DNA of 64,000 nucleotides from Drosophila miranda (GCF_003369915.1 NC_046676.1:17342001-17406000), one strand, 5' to 3'; shown: positions 1 to 11,054, numbered from the stretch's first letter. Notes: generated by a model from the letters alone, not told the origin. Program-made: numbers and translations.

Positions 1-218
1 GAGTCCACGTCGTAAAAGATTTGATCGAGGGTCAGGTTTCGCAGATATAGTTCGGCCTCGGTTTCGGCCTCCTCGTACCAGTCCGAGTCCGCACCCAGTG
101 CCGAGTCGTCGTCCTGGTCCTGGTCGAGCGAGGGCGTTGTGGTGAGCTCATCGAGGCGCGGCAGGTAGGGGTCTTCGATGAACTCCAAGCTAACGGGCTC
201 GGGCTCCGACTCGCTCAT
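1..218 (-). CDS. N-terminus of an unidentified acidic protein (partial)
   Basis: An open frame starts at ATG 218-216 (A at -3, a good fly initiation context) and runs for 72 codons to the left edge without a stop. The visible protein begins MSESEPEPVSLEFIEDPY and is very acidic: Asp/Glu make up about a third of it, with a DQDQDDDSALGADSDWYEE stretch and then a less biased ELYLRNLTLDQIFYDVD segment that looks like the start of a folded or amphipathic region. I do not recognise the family. Codon use is GC-rich at third positions, like the neighbouring real genes. The gene is transcribed leftward, away from Dp1. Reality of the frame is fairly likely; function is unknown because most of the protein lies outside the window. 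Confidence 0.6.
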   Translation of the reverse strand, partial: MSESEPEPVSLEFIEDPYLPRLDELTTTPSLDQDQDDDSALGADSDWYEEAETEAELYLRNLTLDQIFYDVD

Positions 219-1859
219 TCTGCGTTGTCGGTGGTCTGTTTCATCTCTAAGAAGCACTTTCTCTATCGCGAACGTGGCACGGTGTCGTGTATCACATTTT
301 AAAAGTAAGCGTCGAGCACATTTTCTCGTTTCGCTTGTATCCAGTTGTGTTCTCTGCTGAGGTTTCAGTTCTCATAAATACATGGCTGACTTGCTTGCTG
401 GTTTGCTAGCGTTTTCTGGTGATTTCCTCGACCCGCCGCGCGCGGGATTGAGCTAGTTTTGGCTTTTGCTGGCTGTTTCGATCTGCTGGCTTCCGCGCTC
501 TTCTGCGGCAAAACATTGACTGAGTCGGGGCTTTTGAGCTCGACTCAACAATTGGTAGCAGCGGAGCCTCTCAGGCCTGGCTTTGTCTGCTTGTGGCGTT
601 TCGTGTCAGCACGAAAGACAAGCCACAGAAAAAGAGCGCAAAGGCAAAGTAGGAACAACAGCAGCAGCCACAAGCCACAATACACACACACACACACACA
701 CACACATGCAGCGGCAGTGGCACTCTGAAGCGGCCCTAGGTCTGGTTTGTTGCCACAGCCTCCACCCTCCCCTCCCTTGGCCAACCATCCAGAGTGGTGC
801 TGTTGCTCGAATCGATCAACAAGTGGCAGCGAGTGGTTCTGAAACAGACTGCAATTTTCTGCTGTGGCATCGCTGCAAGCAAGCCCCCATAATTAAATTG
901 CTACTGAAAACCCGATCAAACATACATATATCCGAGGAGGCGTTTCTGCAATCAGTTCCGACTTTTCGACGCCTCCCCCACTCCGCCCACACGCTACGCT
1001 GACTTTTCCGGAACGACAGAATATTGTATTTGTATTTCACTGCCACGTATGCCATGCAATGTTTACACGCCGGCGTCAGTCTCTTCTCTTGGCATTTGGA
1101 ACGACTCCCACGATTTCTGCTCCGAGAATTGCGGCAGGAAAGTCTTTCTCCCAGTGACAGCGCTGCATGCCAACAAAAACATGACTCATCCAGCATTTCC
1201 TTGGAGCCACTGGCTGCTACGGCCAAAGCCAAGACCTTGCTTGCCCCAGCTTATGAATTTTCAATGGGCTCAATCAGAGCAATTTCTATACTTTGGTCAA
1301 AGTCGCCGACTAATTGGCGGTGGCCCAAACAAAGGTGTCCTAATCAGAAGAGCTGGCCAACAACCACACCAAATATGTGCAACGGCATCTTACTGATAAT
1401 ATTGAGAGCAAAGGGACACACTTACGATCCTCCATTGCTGCGACGATTGTTGTAGCCTTTTATTAATTGGAACCTTTTTAATAAATAGCAAACTTTAGCA
1501 CTTGTCGCTTAATTTTTAGTTGAAGAATACTTTTTGTTTCTTGAGCTCCAGAACTATCGATATCTTTGTTGACGTATCACTGATGTATACCTGTGATATC
1601 GATACTTCAAGTGTTCCATCACTATGCCTCAGGAAAATTTAAAAAAGAAAAACACTTTGACTGTTAATTAAACTTCGTGTCGAATGGAAGCACCAAATAT
1701 TCCACAAACTCTAACAAGATTATATAAACAAGCACGGGACGGGTATAGTAACGCACTCGTTTAGTAGCGAATATCGATAGTCGATACCATTTTAAGCGAG
1801 GACCGTTGCCAGATCGGGTAATACACTTGAAAGAGGATATGAAAGAAAAGAGAGAATTC
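219..1859 (-). other. Upstream region / probable 5' exon and intron of the left-edge gene
   Basis: No coding region is visible. On the minus strand a strong donor (GTAAGT, GT at 1425-1424) follows a segment that lies just downstream of three DRE motifs (1555-1779). The simplest reading is a short 5' exon at about 1426-1550, an intron, and a second exon carrying the ATG at 218. A (CA)n microsatellite occupies about 681-706. The splice model is inference; the acceptor is not certain. Confidence 0.3.
1555..1779. promoter_or_regulatory. Cluster of three perfect DRE motifs (TATCGATA)
   Basis: Perfect palindromic TATCGATA octamers occur at 1555-1562, 1597-1604 and 1772-1779. This is the DREF-binding element (overlapping the BEAF-32 CGATA motif) found at housekeeping core promoters and domain boundaries in Drosophila. 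They sit between the inferred 3' end of Dp1 and the inferred 5' end of the left-edge gene, so they most likely mark that gene's promoter and/or the boundary between the two transcription units. Confidence 0.6.
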
Positions 1860-3581
1860 AACTTTTAAAACTTTTTATTTCAAATGACAAATAACTGCTT
1901 TGAAAATCGTGATCTTTGCCTTTCAGCTGGGCCATGCCATTTGCATTCGTTTCATTCATTTGATTTTTGTCCGTTAATATAGGAAAATATATACATTTAC
2001 GTTATTTCTACGTTAGATTCTTAGGATACTAATATCAGGTCTGTTCTTCTTGGTGTTGATTTTTTTTGTTTTCTTAAAGAAACGGAAAATGTAAGTGGTT
2101 TAAACAAAGCGCAGGAAACTAGGGAACAAAAGTTGAAATAAAGATACATGATTTTTTACATTTTTTATTTGTTTTATATGGTTTTTTGTTTTTATTGAAT
2201 AGTAATGGTAAAAAATTAGAATTTTTCTCATACTTTGTGTTTCAACTGTCAAATAATGCACGGGTTGTATGGGTATATGTCGAGAAAACAGCCGACACTC
2301 GATACAAGGTATTAAAAAGTGCTCCTCTCGCGGACACACCGCATCGCATAAGTTATTTTTTAAGTGGGGAAACATTCATATGTCGAAAACAATTTAATAT
2401 AAATCAAGAAGATTGCACAAAATTAAAATGTTGGTATTCATTTTGAAATGTGAGTGGGGGTTTGGTTTTGTGTGTGTGTGTGTTGTCGTCTATCAGATAA
2501 CGCCGGTTATGGGAACAGCAGGAGCAGGAGCAGGAGCAGTAGGAGGCGAGTGGGGAAAATAGATTAAATTTAATTCATAAGTGTATATTTTGTTGTTCAA
2601 GCTATTCGTTATTCGTCCTCGTCGCTATTATCCCCGCTTCCTCTCTGGACCTAAACGCAAAAAACCTTTTTACAATATAATCAATCAACGCGTTCAATCA
2701 ATCATCATCTCTTTCGAACAAAAATATAACAACTAGTTCGGGCTGGCAGAAAATGGGAAGGGAAGCAACGATTTTCAAAACGAACGAGAGAGTTGTGTAT
2801 TGTATTATCAGAACAATTACGAGATAGAGAATAAAAGATAGAAAAGAGGAGCGGCGAGTGTAAATAATTAACATTTTATGCTTACAATTATTTTCGTTCT
2901 TGACCGTGCGTAGTCACTTTCAATTGAATTAACAAATCATTTGCTGAGCTTTCTGCTTACTTTAGGGCTTCAGCTAATTTGAATATTATGTGTTGAAAAT
3001 GAAACAAATGGTTACATAAAAGAAAGTGGCAATTAAGTGTTACATATTATGTATATTGTGGCCATGGCCATGGCCAGGACCAGGACCAGGACCAGGACCA
3101 GGACCAGGGTCTGGCCAGGCCAGCCAACATACATTGCAGGTTACGGGGCAACAGAACCTTGGGCGCCTGAGTCTGTCCGGATTTGTCTGTCTGTTTGTTT
3201 TGTATTCTATGTTGAATAAATGCAATTTTATGATTGTGGGCGAGTGTGTGTGTGTGTGTCCTGGTGTGTTCTTGTGTGTTTGTGGTCGTGCTTGTGTTGA
3301 TTCTGTATCAAATTATACAAAAATAGTTTCCTGTTTTGTCATTTGTCTTCTTCAATTAACCTGCACAAATTGCGTTGTAGAAAAGCTCCTAGGAGACAAC
3401 CTATACCGTTTTGACACTAGTTTTCGACTAACGCGACGAGACGAGACGGTACGAGACGCCCGCACGACTTCTGCTGTTCCGCTGCTCTCTTCTCTGCTCT
3501 CCGCCCGCTCCAGATCCAGTCCCCGACGCACCACAACGGGTAGTATTGCTTCTGCTGCTGGGGACGCCTGCCCCGAACCAG
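1855..3581 (-). other. Dp1: Probable 3' UTR of Dp1
   Basis: AT-rich noncoding DNA follows the Dp1 stop codon (3584-3582). A minus-strand AATAAA signal is present at 1879-1874 and other candidates lie nearer the stop (for example around 2165). On the transcript it carries a C/U-rich hexamer array (plus-strand 3074-3107, CCAGGA units), GT/CA-rich tracts near 3245-3290, and a GCAGGA-type repeat at about 2517-2537. The 3' boundary is an inference from the polyadenylation signal and from the DRE promoter just beyond it. Confidence 0.45.
3074..3107 (-). repeat. CCAGGA/TCCTGG hexanucleotide tandem repeat
   Basis: About five and a half head-to-tail copies of the hexamer CCAGGA on the plus strand, flanked by imperfect palindromic GGCCATGGCC sequence. 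In the sense of Dp1 it reads as a pyrimidine-biased UCCUGG array inside the presumed 3' UTR. Confidence 0.8.
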
Positions 3582-6500
3582 TTAGTTCTTGGGGCCCCAC
3601 ACGGAGGTGATGGGCGTGGTCGCGACTTGAGCCCCGCCGGCAGCAAAGTTGGGGAAATCCTTCTGCGACTGAGTGTTGGGCGCAGTTAGATTCTTGGCTT
3701 GTTGCTTTTGCTTCTCCCACGGCGCATCCTTGATGATGAACCCGTTCTCGTTGGCACCGGCACCGCCACCGCCACCGGCCCCACCAGCACCCGAGCTCGC
3801 GTTGCCACCGGTACCAGTGAGGAAGGCTCCCACTGTCTGCGGCTGGGGCGAGGGCGGCAAGTTCTCCAAGTAGTCGCGCTCGTAGTCCTCGGCCATGCTA
3901 AGGAGCACATCCTTGGCGTTCTCCACATCTTCCTCCTTGCCAATGATGGTCACGGCATTGGGATTGTTTTGAGCATCATCGGAGGATGGGAATTTGATAT
4001 CCACCTGGAGGAAAAACACACACAAAATGGTCAACGTACGATCAGGGTATTTCCAGTGGTTCTCCCACTAACCACCGCCCACCATTGAGCACTCACCTTG
4101 TAGTCTTCAATGATTTTGCGAATAGTGCGTCCACGCTGGCCAATGATGTGCGAGTGGACGCGCGTGTCGATTTCGATAACCTCGCGGTGAAGGGTCTGGA
4201 GATCCCCGACGATATTCAGAATGGCATCGCGAGCTGCCTCCGCCTTGGCCTGGTAGCCGGTGATGGAAATGATGCGTTGATTGGGATCGTCCCGCTTGGG
4301 GAGCGAGATGTTGACGTCGTGGTCAGCACGCAGCTTGTTGATGACGGCACCATGGCGACCAATGAGCTTTGAGTGATACTCCTGGTCCACGTCCAGCTGA
4401 AGGACGAACGAGCGCAGCTCGCGATCGGCCCGATCAGCCTCGAAGTCCTCGATCATCTTTTCCAGCGCCTCCTTGGCCTCAGCCACATGGGCCGGCGTGC
4501 CCGACACCTTGATGATGTCCGACTTGAGTTCGCTGGACGGCAGCTCGACATGCACATCGTGCTTGGACATAAACTGGCGGACATTGGCGCCGCGTGGCCC
4601 AATGATGGTGCGGTGCAGGTCGAAAGGAACACTCAGCTCTTCCTCGATGGGAATGAGGTCGAGCAGCGCCTGCTTGGCGGCTTCGCACTTGTCAATGCGT
4701 CCGGTGATGCGGATGACATCACACTGCCGCACCGGCTCTGCTCCATCCACAGCTGCACTCGACTGCTCGGCTGCCTCGCCTTCCTGGCCCTCTCCGTTCA
4801 GTCCGCCATTGGTGAGACCCTCCACTAGATCGGTGGCATCCCGATCGGGGAACTTTATTTGGACATCAAACTCGGATGTCACCTGCTGCACCTTGAAGCC
4901 ACGTGCACCCATAATCGTGCGATGCTGGCGCTGCGGGATGATCACCTCAATGGTGGTCTGAGCCTCGAGATCGGCCACTATCTCCTCGATCCGCTGCTTG
5001 GCCGCCTCGATGCAGTCCTTGGCACCCTTGAGAGTCACCTTGTCAGAGTTGGTGCCGGCGCGGGGGAAGGAGATCATCACACCTCCGTTTTCTTCCGCGA
5101 TGCGGTGCAGGATGAGTCCCCGCTTGGCCACAAAGTACTTGTGGTGCTTGGGATCGACGGCCACCTCGCCCTCAGTGACCTCGTCGCACTCCTTGATGAT
5201 CGCCTCCAGCTGCTCCTTGGCCTTCTTGACACTGTCCTCCTTGCCAATGATGGTGATCACCTCCTTGTCGGTGTCCTCGTTCGACGGGAAGATAATGCGT
5301 GCTCCCGTGGCATCGCGGATCTTGCGAATGGAAGCGCCATTCTTGCCAATCAAGAACTTGTGGTGCTGCTGCTTGGCCCGCACCTCGGCGGTGAATGATG
5401 CCAGCTGCCGCTCGTTGGCTAGCTCCAGCAGCTGACCCTTGGCCTTCTCCACGTCGTCCTTGGGTCCGCGAATGGTGACCTTGTCGCTCTTGGAGTCGCT
5501 GTTGGGGAACTTAATGGACACGCCGCCGCACTCCTCCATGATGGAGGAGATGAGCTTGCCGCCGGTGCCGATGATGGAGTTGTAGTACTTGGGCGGGATC
5601 TGCACCTCCTCGCTGACAATGTCGGAGAGCTCGTTCTGGATCTTCTGGATGCGCTCCTTGGCCTCCAGGACGTTCTCCTTCTTGCCAGTGATGACTATCA
5701 CCTCGTTGGTGTCCCCCTCGGCGGGCAGGTCGATTTTCGTTTGGGTCTCGTCGCGAATCTTCTTGATGTTGGCGCCGCCCTTGCCGATGACGAACTTGTG
5801 GAATTGCTTGAAGATGGGCACTTCGATGATGTGCGACGACTCCTGGATTTCCTTAACCAGCTTCATGAGATCCTTGTGACACTTGTCCACATCCTCCTTG
5901 GGGCCGCGCAGCTTCACAATGTCCGTGTTCTCCTGGGGCGTGGGTATCGTGATGGTCACCTGCCGATAGCGGTCCTTCACCTCGCGGATCTTCTCGCCCT
6001 TGGCCCCAATGATGGAGCGGTGCAGGCGTCGATCGATGATCACATCCTTTGACTTTTCGTTTTCCAGTTTGTCGATTTTTTCTTGTAATTCAAGCTGCGC
6101 CAGCCGCACGCCCTCCTTGGGGCCCTCGATGCGGATGTTGTTCTGGCCCTCGCGCTCCTCGATGTTGATGTTCACCTTCAGCTCGTCCTTGAGCCGGTTG
6201 ACATTCGATCCGGCCTTGCCGATAATATGCTTGTAGTACGAGGGATTCACAGTCATCACCTCGTAGGTGAAGTTCTCCTCGTAGTTGCGTATGATCTCGG
6301 TCAAGTAGGAGATGGCCTTGTCCACGTTCTCCGGGTCGCCCTCGAGCTTTATCTTGTCCTCGAGGCAGTTCACGTTCACGTTGGGACAGTCCTCCTCGAG
6401 CTGCTTCATGTTGGCTCCCTTGCGGCCGATCACGTACTTGTGGATCCAGTGCGGCGCATTGATCTCCACAGACTTGACCGAGTTGGCCTTCTGGTAGACA

Positions 6501-7765
6501 ACAGTGAGGGCATTGCCGAGGGCGACCTGGGGGCCGCGCAGCGTAATCGTCTCCAGGGTGGAATCGTTCGGCGGCATCTCTACGGAGACTCCGGTGAGCT
6601 GAAGGATCTCGGCAATGGTTGAGCCCTTGGGACCGATGACATAGCGATGCTGTGGCTTGGCCACCTCAACGCTCACCGTCGAGCACTTCTTCTCCATCTC
6701 CTTGTAGATGGCCTCGACCTTTGCCTTGGCCGCGGCAACGGCATCCTTCTCGCCCGAGATGATGATCTCGTCCTTCTGCACCTGCTGCGGCGGCACGTTG
6801 ATCTTGGCGCCCGTCTCCTCCTGCAGCTTGTTCAAGTTCTCGTTGTAGGGACCCACAATGAACGGATGGTAGATTTTGGGAATCGTGGTGCGGTCCGACG
6901 ACTTCTTGTACTGCTCCGCGGACAGCTGGCGGATTTCCTGCTCCGCCTTCTCGATGCCCTCCTTCGTGCCGGCAATGGTGATGAACTCGCTCTCGTCGCC
7001 CTGGCTCGGGATATTGATGCGCGTCGAGGTGAGGCGCTCCAGATCCCGCAGCCGCTGGCCACCCTTGCCCAGGATCACGCGGTAGTGCTCACGGGGCACG
7101 GTCACCTGGCGGCTGGCCTGCGTTGAGAAACTCATCAGAATCTTGCGCCGGGCGTCCAACAGCTCGCTCTGCTTGCCCTTGATAAGGAAGGTGAGCGACT
7201 GGTTCTTGCCGCTGACGATCTCAATCTGGGCGCCGGTCTCCTTGGTGATTTGCTGGCAAATCCGCTTCGATTCGCCCTCGCCAAACTTATCCGACTCCGT
7301 CGACTTTCGCTCATCGCAGGGCACGTGCAGCACCTGTCAAGTGGTCGAAGGCGACAAATGTCAGTGGGATATTGACAGATCGGAATGCCCATACGATCCT
7401 CGCGATCCACTTACCTGCGTCTTCTGCGAGCTTGTCACTCGTGCTAGCGACGAGCTGGATGGGCCGGACAGCGCAGGCGCCGAGGTATTGGCCGGCAGGG
7501 CCGGGAATAGGTCGTCGTAGCTAAACGCGGGCGTGGCATTGCCAGTGCCTCCGCTGTTGGTGCTGGTGGGCGTTGCCACTGAAGTGGGCGAGGATGGTTG
7601 CTGCTCGGTGGACACCTGCTCTTGACCGTTGATGAGGGCGATCGGTTGTTGCTCAATGCTGGTTGCTGCAATCGATTCAAAGGTTAACCAAGAGATTTTG
7701 GCGTCGGGTCGCCACTGGGGATTGTTCTTACCGTTGGATTCCTCCATCACTGCTGCTGCTTGCAT
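3582..7765 (-). CDS. Dp1: Vigilin / multi-KH-domain RNA- and DNA-binding protein
   Basis: Four coding exons: 7765-7732, 7665-7415, 7333-4097 and 4004-3582, joined by GT-AG introns of 66, 81 and 92 nt, give 1314 aa, close to the usual vigilin length (about 1270-1300). Fourteen KH domains can be counted by their GxxG loops: GKGG, GPYN (degenerate), GPKG, GRKG, GKAG, GAKG, GKGG, GTGG, GKNG, AKRG (degenerate), GARG, GPRG, GRHG and GQRG. A further degenerate KH lies near the start. A low-complexity acidic insert (VEGLTNGGLNGEGQEGE) interrupts the eleventh KH, and a Gly/Ala-rich tail precedes the family C-terminus ending SVWGPKN. Vigilins bind single-stranded pyrimidine-rich nucleic acid, associate with polysomes and heterochromatin, and affect mRNA stability; fly Dp1/DDP1 binds the C-rich strand of dodeca satellite. 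The first intron is a multiple of three and open, so its retention would insert 22 residues. ATG 7765 was chosen as the first Met; Met7 is an alternative. Confidence 0.95.
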
Positions 7766-8450
7766 TACTTAAAAAAAGAGAAGAGTCCTTTTTCGTTCCA
7801 AGTCGTTACAGTAACACTGAAAGCAGAGAAAATTTGCTAATTTTTACATTTCAAGATAATGGCAAGTGAAGTGCTATTTTTATTGGAGATTTCTGGGAAA
7901 TTCCATCAGTAAATCAATCAATCAATCAATGAATTCAATTATTCAGTCAGACCGCAGTCGGTCTGCATTTCGGAAGGCACTGATTCTTAGTCGGTCTGCT
8001 CAGATTTGGTTTGCATTCAGCTCCTCCTCCTCCTCTTGTCAGTGGATTTAAAATCTCAATTACTTTCGCCGATAAGTGCCGACCGACGCCGACCCGCATT
8101 TCGGCCGCCGATAAGGAAACGTTTAGTGCGTTTCCGAAGGAGGGTTGGTCAACCCCGCCCCGCCCTGCCCGCTGCCGTTCCCGTTCGTGCCCGGCCGGTT
8201 GATAAACCAAATCTAGCAGCACGGTATTTAGTTTTAGTTTCAGCTTTCTGCCAAGAGCCACGTAATGGTAGCGAGGCTCCATTTCGCTGGCGATAAGTGG
8301 ACGGGCCGGGCTGGGCCGGTCCGAGGCCACGCAGGCAAAATCTGGAAGCGATGCCAGTGATAGCTATCAGCTGCTAAGGCTGATAAGAACAACCTGTGCG
8401 ACCGATCGCCAGCAGATATCTAGAAATAAAGTTGCTATCAGCCGATTTTT
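7766..8450. promoter_or_regulatory. Dp1 upstream region with a dense GATA-motif cluster
   Basis: No coding potential I trust. An AATC repeat lies at about 7910-7930. An inverted CAGACCG/CGGTCTG pair lies at 7948-7954 / 7959-7965, with another AGTCGGTCTGC copy near 7989. GATAA motifs follow at about 8071, 8110, 8201, 8292 and 8382, plus TGATAG/CTATCA near 8358-8370 and 8434. Eight GATA-type sites in about 370 bp is well above a casual background and suggests an enhancer read by GATA factors (fat body, gut or haemocyte). It may serve Dp1 or imd. Confidence 0.4.
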
Positions 8451-8711
8451 TGCTTGGGTGAAAGGTTGGTACCGTCGAAAGCGGAGCCGCAGCCAGAGAG
8501 ATCGAGGAGCAGACCGTGCACTTGTTCGACGGAGCTGTTTTCTAAGCCAATGCCCAACGAGTTTTCGTAGCCTACATTCTCCTCCTCTCGCCCCAGAAGA
8601 ACAACAAAGATGTGGGGCTGCCACTATCGCTCCCCTCACGCACACTTACGTGTGTCCGAGTGGCTCTGTGTCTGTGTGTGCTCGAAAAATGTGTCAAAAG
8701 AAGAAACCAGC

Positions 8712-8814
8712 AAGGGAGAGAGAGAGCAAGAGCAAGAAAGAGAGCTTGACGAAGTAACTCAACGGACCGGGAGGGGAGGGCCCCCAGTGAGTGCCAGGCC
8801 AGTGCCATATAAAA
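8712..8814 (+). promoter_or_regulatory. GAGA tract plus TATA box: candidate plus-strand core promoter
   Basis: A GA-rich tract (about 8712-8750, repeated GAGAG) lies 60-95 bp upstream of a canonical TATAAAA at 8808-8814. GAGA elements followed by TATA are typical of inducible or tissue-specific fly promoters. The predicted start would be near 8838, just before the ATG at 8862. Function is inferred from motif arrangement only. Confidence 0.4.
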
Positions 8815-8861
8815 CCGGATGATAGCCGGCAACTACAACAAAGCGATCGGATCGACAGTGT

Positions 8862-8997
8862 ATGCGCACATTTTTGTGTCGCTCTTTGCCTCTGTATTGG
8901 TGCCTTGGCACCTTTCTAGCAGCATTGCTGCTGCCGTTGTTGCTGCTGCTTCTTGTGGTGCCGTTGCCGTTCGAGAAGAAGGCAAGGCACGGCACAG
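8862..8997 (+). CDS. Candidate first exon encoding a signal-peptide-like leader (weak)
   Basis: ATG 8862 lies about 24 nt after the start predicted from the TATA box at 8808. It opens a frame whose first 46 codons encode a very hydrophobic segment (residues about 11-37, rich in Leu, core LLLPLLLLLLVVP). The frame runs into a good splice donor, CAG|GTAAAG (GT at 8998). This is the layout of a secreted-protein first exon. Against it: the leucines come mostly from a CTG/TTG-type triplet tract of the kind common in fly 5' UTRs, and no second exon could be identified before imd. It may equally be a 5' UTR exon. Confidence 0.2.
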
Positions 8998-10800
8998 GTA
9001 AAGCAAATACATACACATGCACAAAATGTACATACACTCGATTGTGGGCATGTATGCGTGTACGTATGTGCAGAGGCATGTAACGCCTGCAGCGACGCTG
9101 ACGTCGACAAATGAAGACAAAGCACAGTGCGCTGCTAAAGTTCAGCTTTAAAAATTGGTATGCACATATCGAACTTTTGTTGGGTGATTTCCATCCAGGC
9201 CTCTGGGTCCACCGCTCGCTGGGCGGCGGTGCCGGGGAGATGGTGCCGAAAAACCCTTGACGTAGTCAGTTTTTGGGCACGGAACAACCGTTCATTTCTG
9301 GTTCGGCATTCTTGGCCACAGAAGAGCACACAGACACACTCACTCACTGGTCGGGGGCATGTGGAATGGTGGTAAAATTATGCAAATTAATATACAATCC
9401 GATGGTGTTTCCATCTGTTTTTTTGTTGTTTTTTTTTTTTGTGGAAGGGGGTTAGTGCGGGAAGGTTGTTCAACTTACTGTACTGTAAAATCCAAAAAAT
9501 CCGGCCTAGTTAGTCTCCTTTGACAAAATCCAGTTTGATAACTTGGCGTGTCTGCTGGAAGACATACAAGAATCAAAAGAACAGAGTAATTAGCAGATGC
9601 ATATCGTCATCTCATCGTTTGCCGGATGCTCTACACGGAGCAGCTCGGGGGAGCATGTTTCGTGTTCTATCGAGAGAGTCTGTTGCGCTTCGCTGCGAGA
9701 GGCGGAAGGAAGAAAGTGCACAGATTTGTGTGTTATGCGGGGGTTCGGTTCGGGGAAATATGCGGGCCACTTATTGGACAATTGTTGTTGTCGGCGCAAA
9801 AGTGGAGCACACAATGGCGTTGGCGTTGGCGTAGGCGTAGGTGTACGAGTGGGCGGAAGCAGGCGCCGTATGGGAGGCAATGGGAGGCCGAAATCAAGTG
9901 AAAGGTTTCAGCTATAGCCTTCCACCCCCTCAAAATACTTTAGGGCCGCGCCATCTGCCGGGGCGGGGCTGGGCCGCGCGAGGCTGTGATTTGATGGAAT
10001 GGGTTCCATCGAACTTTTCTGCTGGCTTTAAACACTCAATACGGAAAGAATACGAATTTCGGAAAGCTTCAATCGTGCCATCCAAGGAACAGCACGCGCG
10101 CTCTGCTCTCCAATCGGACAGATTATACATAGATGTACCTATGTACGGGCATACATATGCATATGTTCATACTATGTATGTTTGGTACTCTGTGTGCGTG
10201 GACGACAACGCTGTCTCCGTTTCCGTCACCAACGCCGCCGCCGCCGCCACCACCACCACCGTCGTCGTAGCCGTCGCCAGCGCTGCGACTGCTGTGTGCC
10301 TTTGTGTGAGTGAGCGCGAGTGCGAGCGCCGCCCGTGCCGTGCCTGCTGCGATGCGACCATTATCAAGCATTGAAAAACACGTTGTTTTTTGCAGCAATT
10401 TTTCTCTTCGAGAATTCCGCACGGAAAACGCGAGCGGCAAGCGCCTAATTTAAATGCAGCCCAGACTACTCCTCTCCTCCACGTTGCCAAGACGTGAAAG
10501 AAAAAGGTGTTGCGGAGCGGCGCGGCCTAAATTTTCGCTGCTGTCACAGCCGCCTGCTCCATCAAGCCCTTCATAACTGTAAATTTATGCACTTTCTTGT
10601 TGTAACTTATGCAATTCAATATGCACATTTGATTGCACTCGAATTTTGTGTGTTATTAGAGGTTTTTGCCACAGATCTATCGCCCAGACTTTCTATTGGA
10701 TGCAACACGCGAATTACCGACCAAGTGAAGTAGAAAAGTGATGAGCGAACGTGGCAAATGGTGATGGCCAACTTTTCATTCTGTTGGCAATCGGAAACGA
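8998..10800. other. Intergenic stretch without a supported gene
   Basis: Open frames here are driven by simple triplet and dinucleotide tracts (for example GCC/ACC triplets at about 10228-10262). The segment 10200-10500 has the texture of a 5' UTR (triplet-rich, GC-rich, next to A/T-rich DNA) and could hold a distal noncoding exon of Dp1 on the minus strand. No splice pair could be fixed. Confidence 0.3.
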
Positions 10801-10826
10801 GGCACACTTTGTTTATGACAATCGAT

Positions 10827-11054
10827 GAGAGCGACTATCGGTTGGTGACCGTCGATAATTGATTGCCTGATAGTAATTAGTAATAATTAATAATACTTAC
10901 TCTTGTAGGTCCATTCAATGCTTAATCTTTGCTTAAAAAAAGACCACGATATATTTCACGTAAACTGCGCTAAAATTCTTCAAGATTATCGGTTTAGGAT
11001 TACCAGTTATTCGACCAGGGACGAGAGCGACTATCGATTGTTGGTTACCGATAG
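10827..11054. promoter_or_regulatory. Duplicated CGATA-rich block upstream of imd
   Basis: The 14-mer GAGAGCGACTATCG occurs at 10827-10840 and again at 11023-11036. Each copy is followed by related sequence (GTTGGTGACCGTCGATA versus ATTGTTGGTTACCGATAG). Together with ATCGATG at 10821 this gives at least five CGATA/TATCG motifs in 235 bp. BEAF-32 and DREF recognise such sites. Position (135-360 bp upstream of the imd ATG) suggests the imd promoter or an insulator. Confidence 0.5.

Noticed and set aside
4085-7126. Long plus-strand frames opposite Dp1
   Set aside because: Antisense shadows of repeated KH domains with strong codon bias.
9841-10374. 177-codon plus-strand frame
   Set aside because: Composition follows GCC/ACC triplet and GTGT tracts; no domain, no splice partner, not GC3-biased like real genes here.
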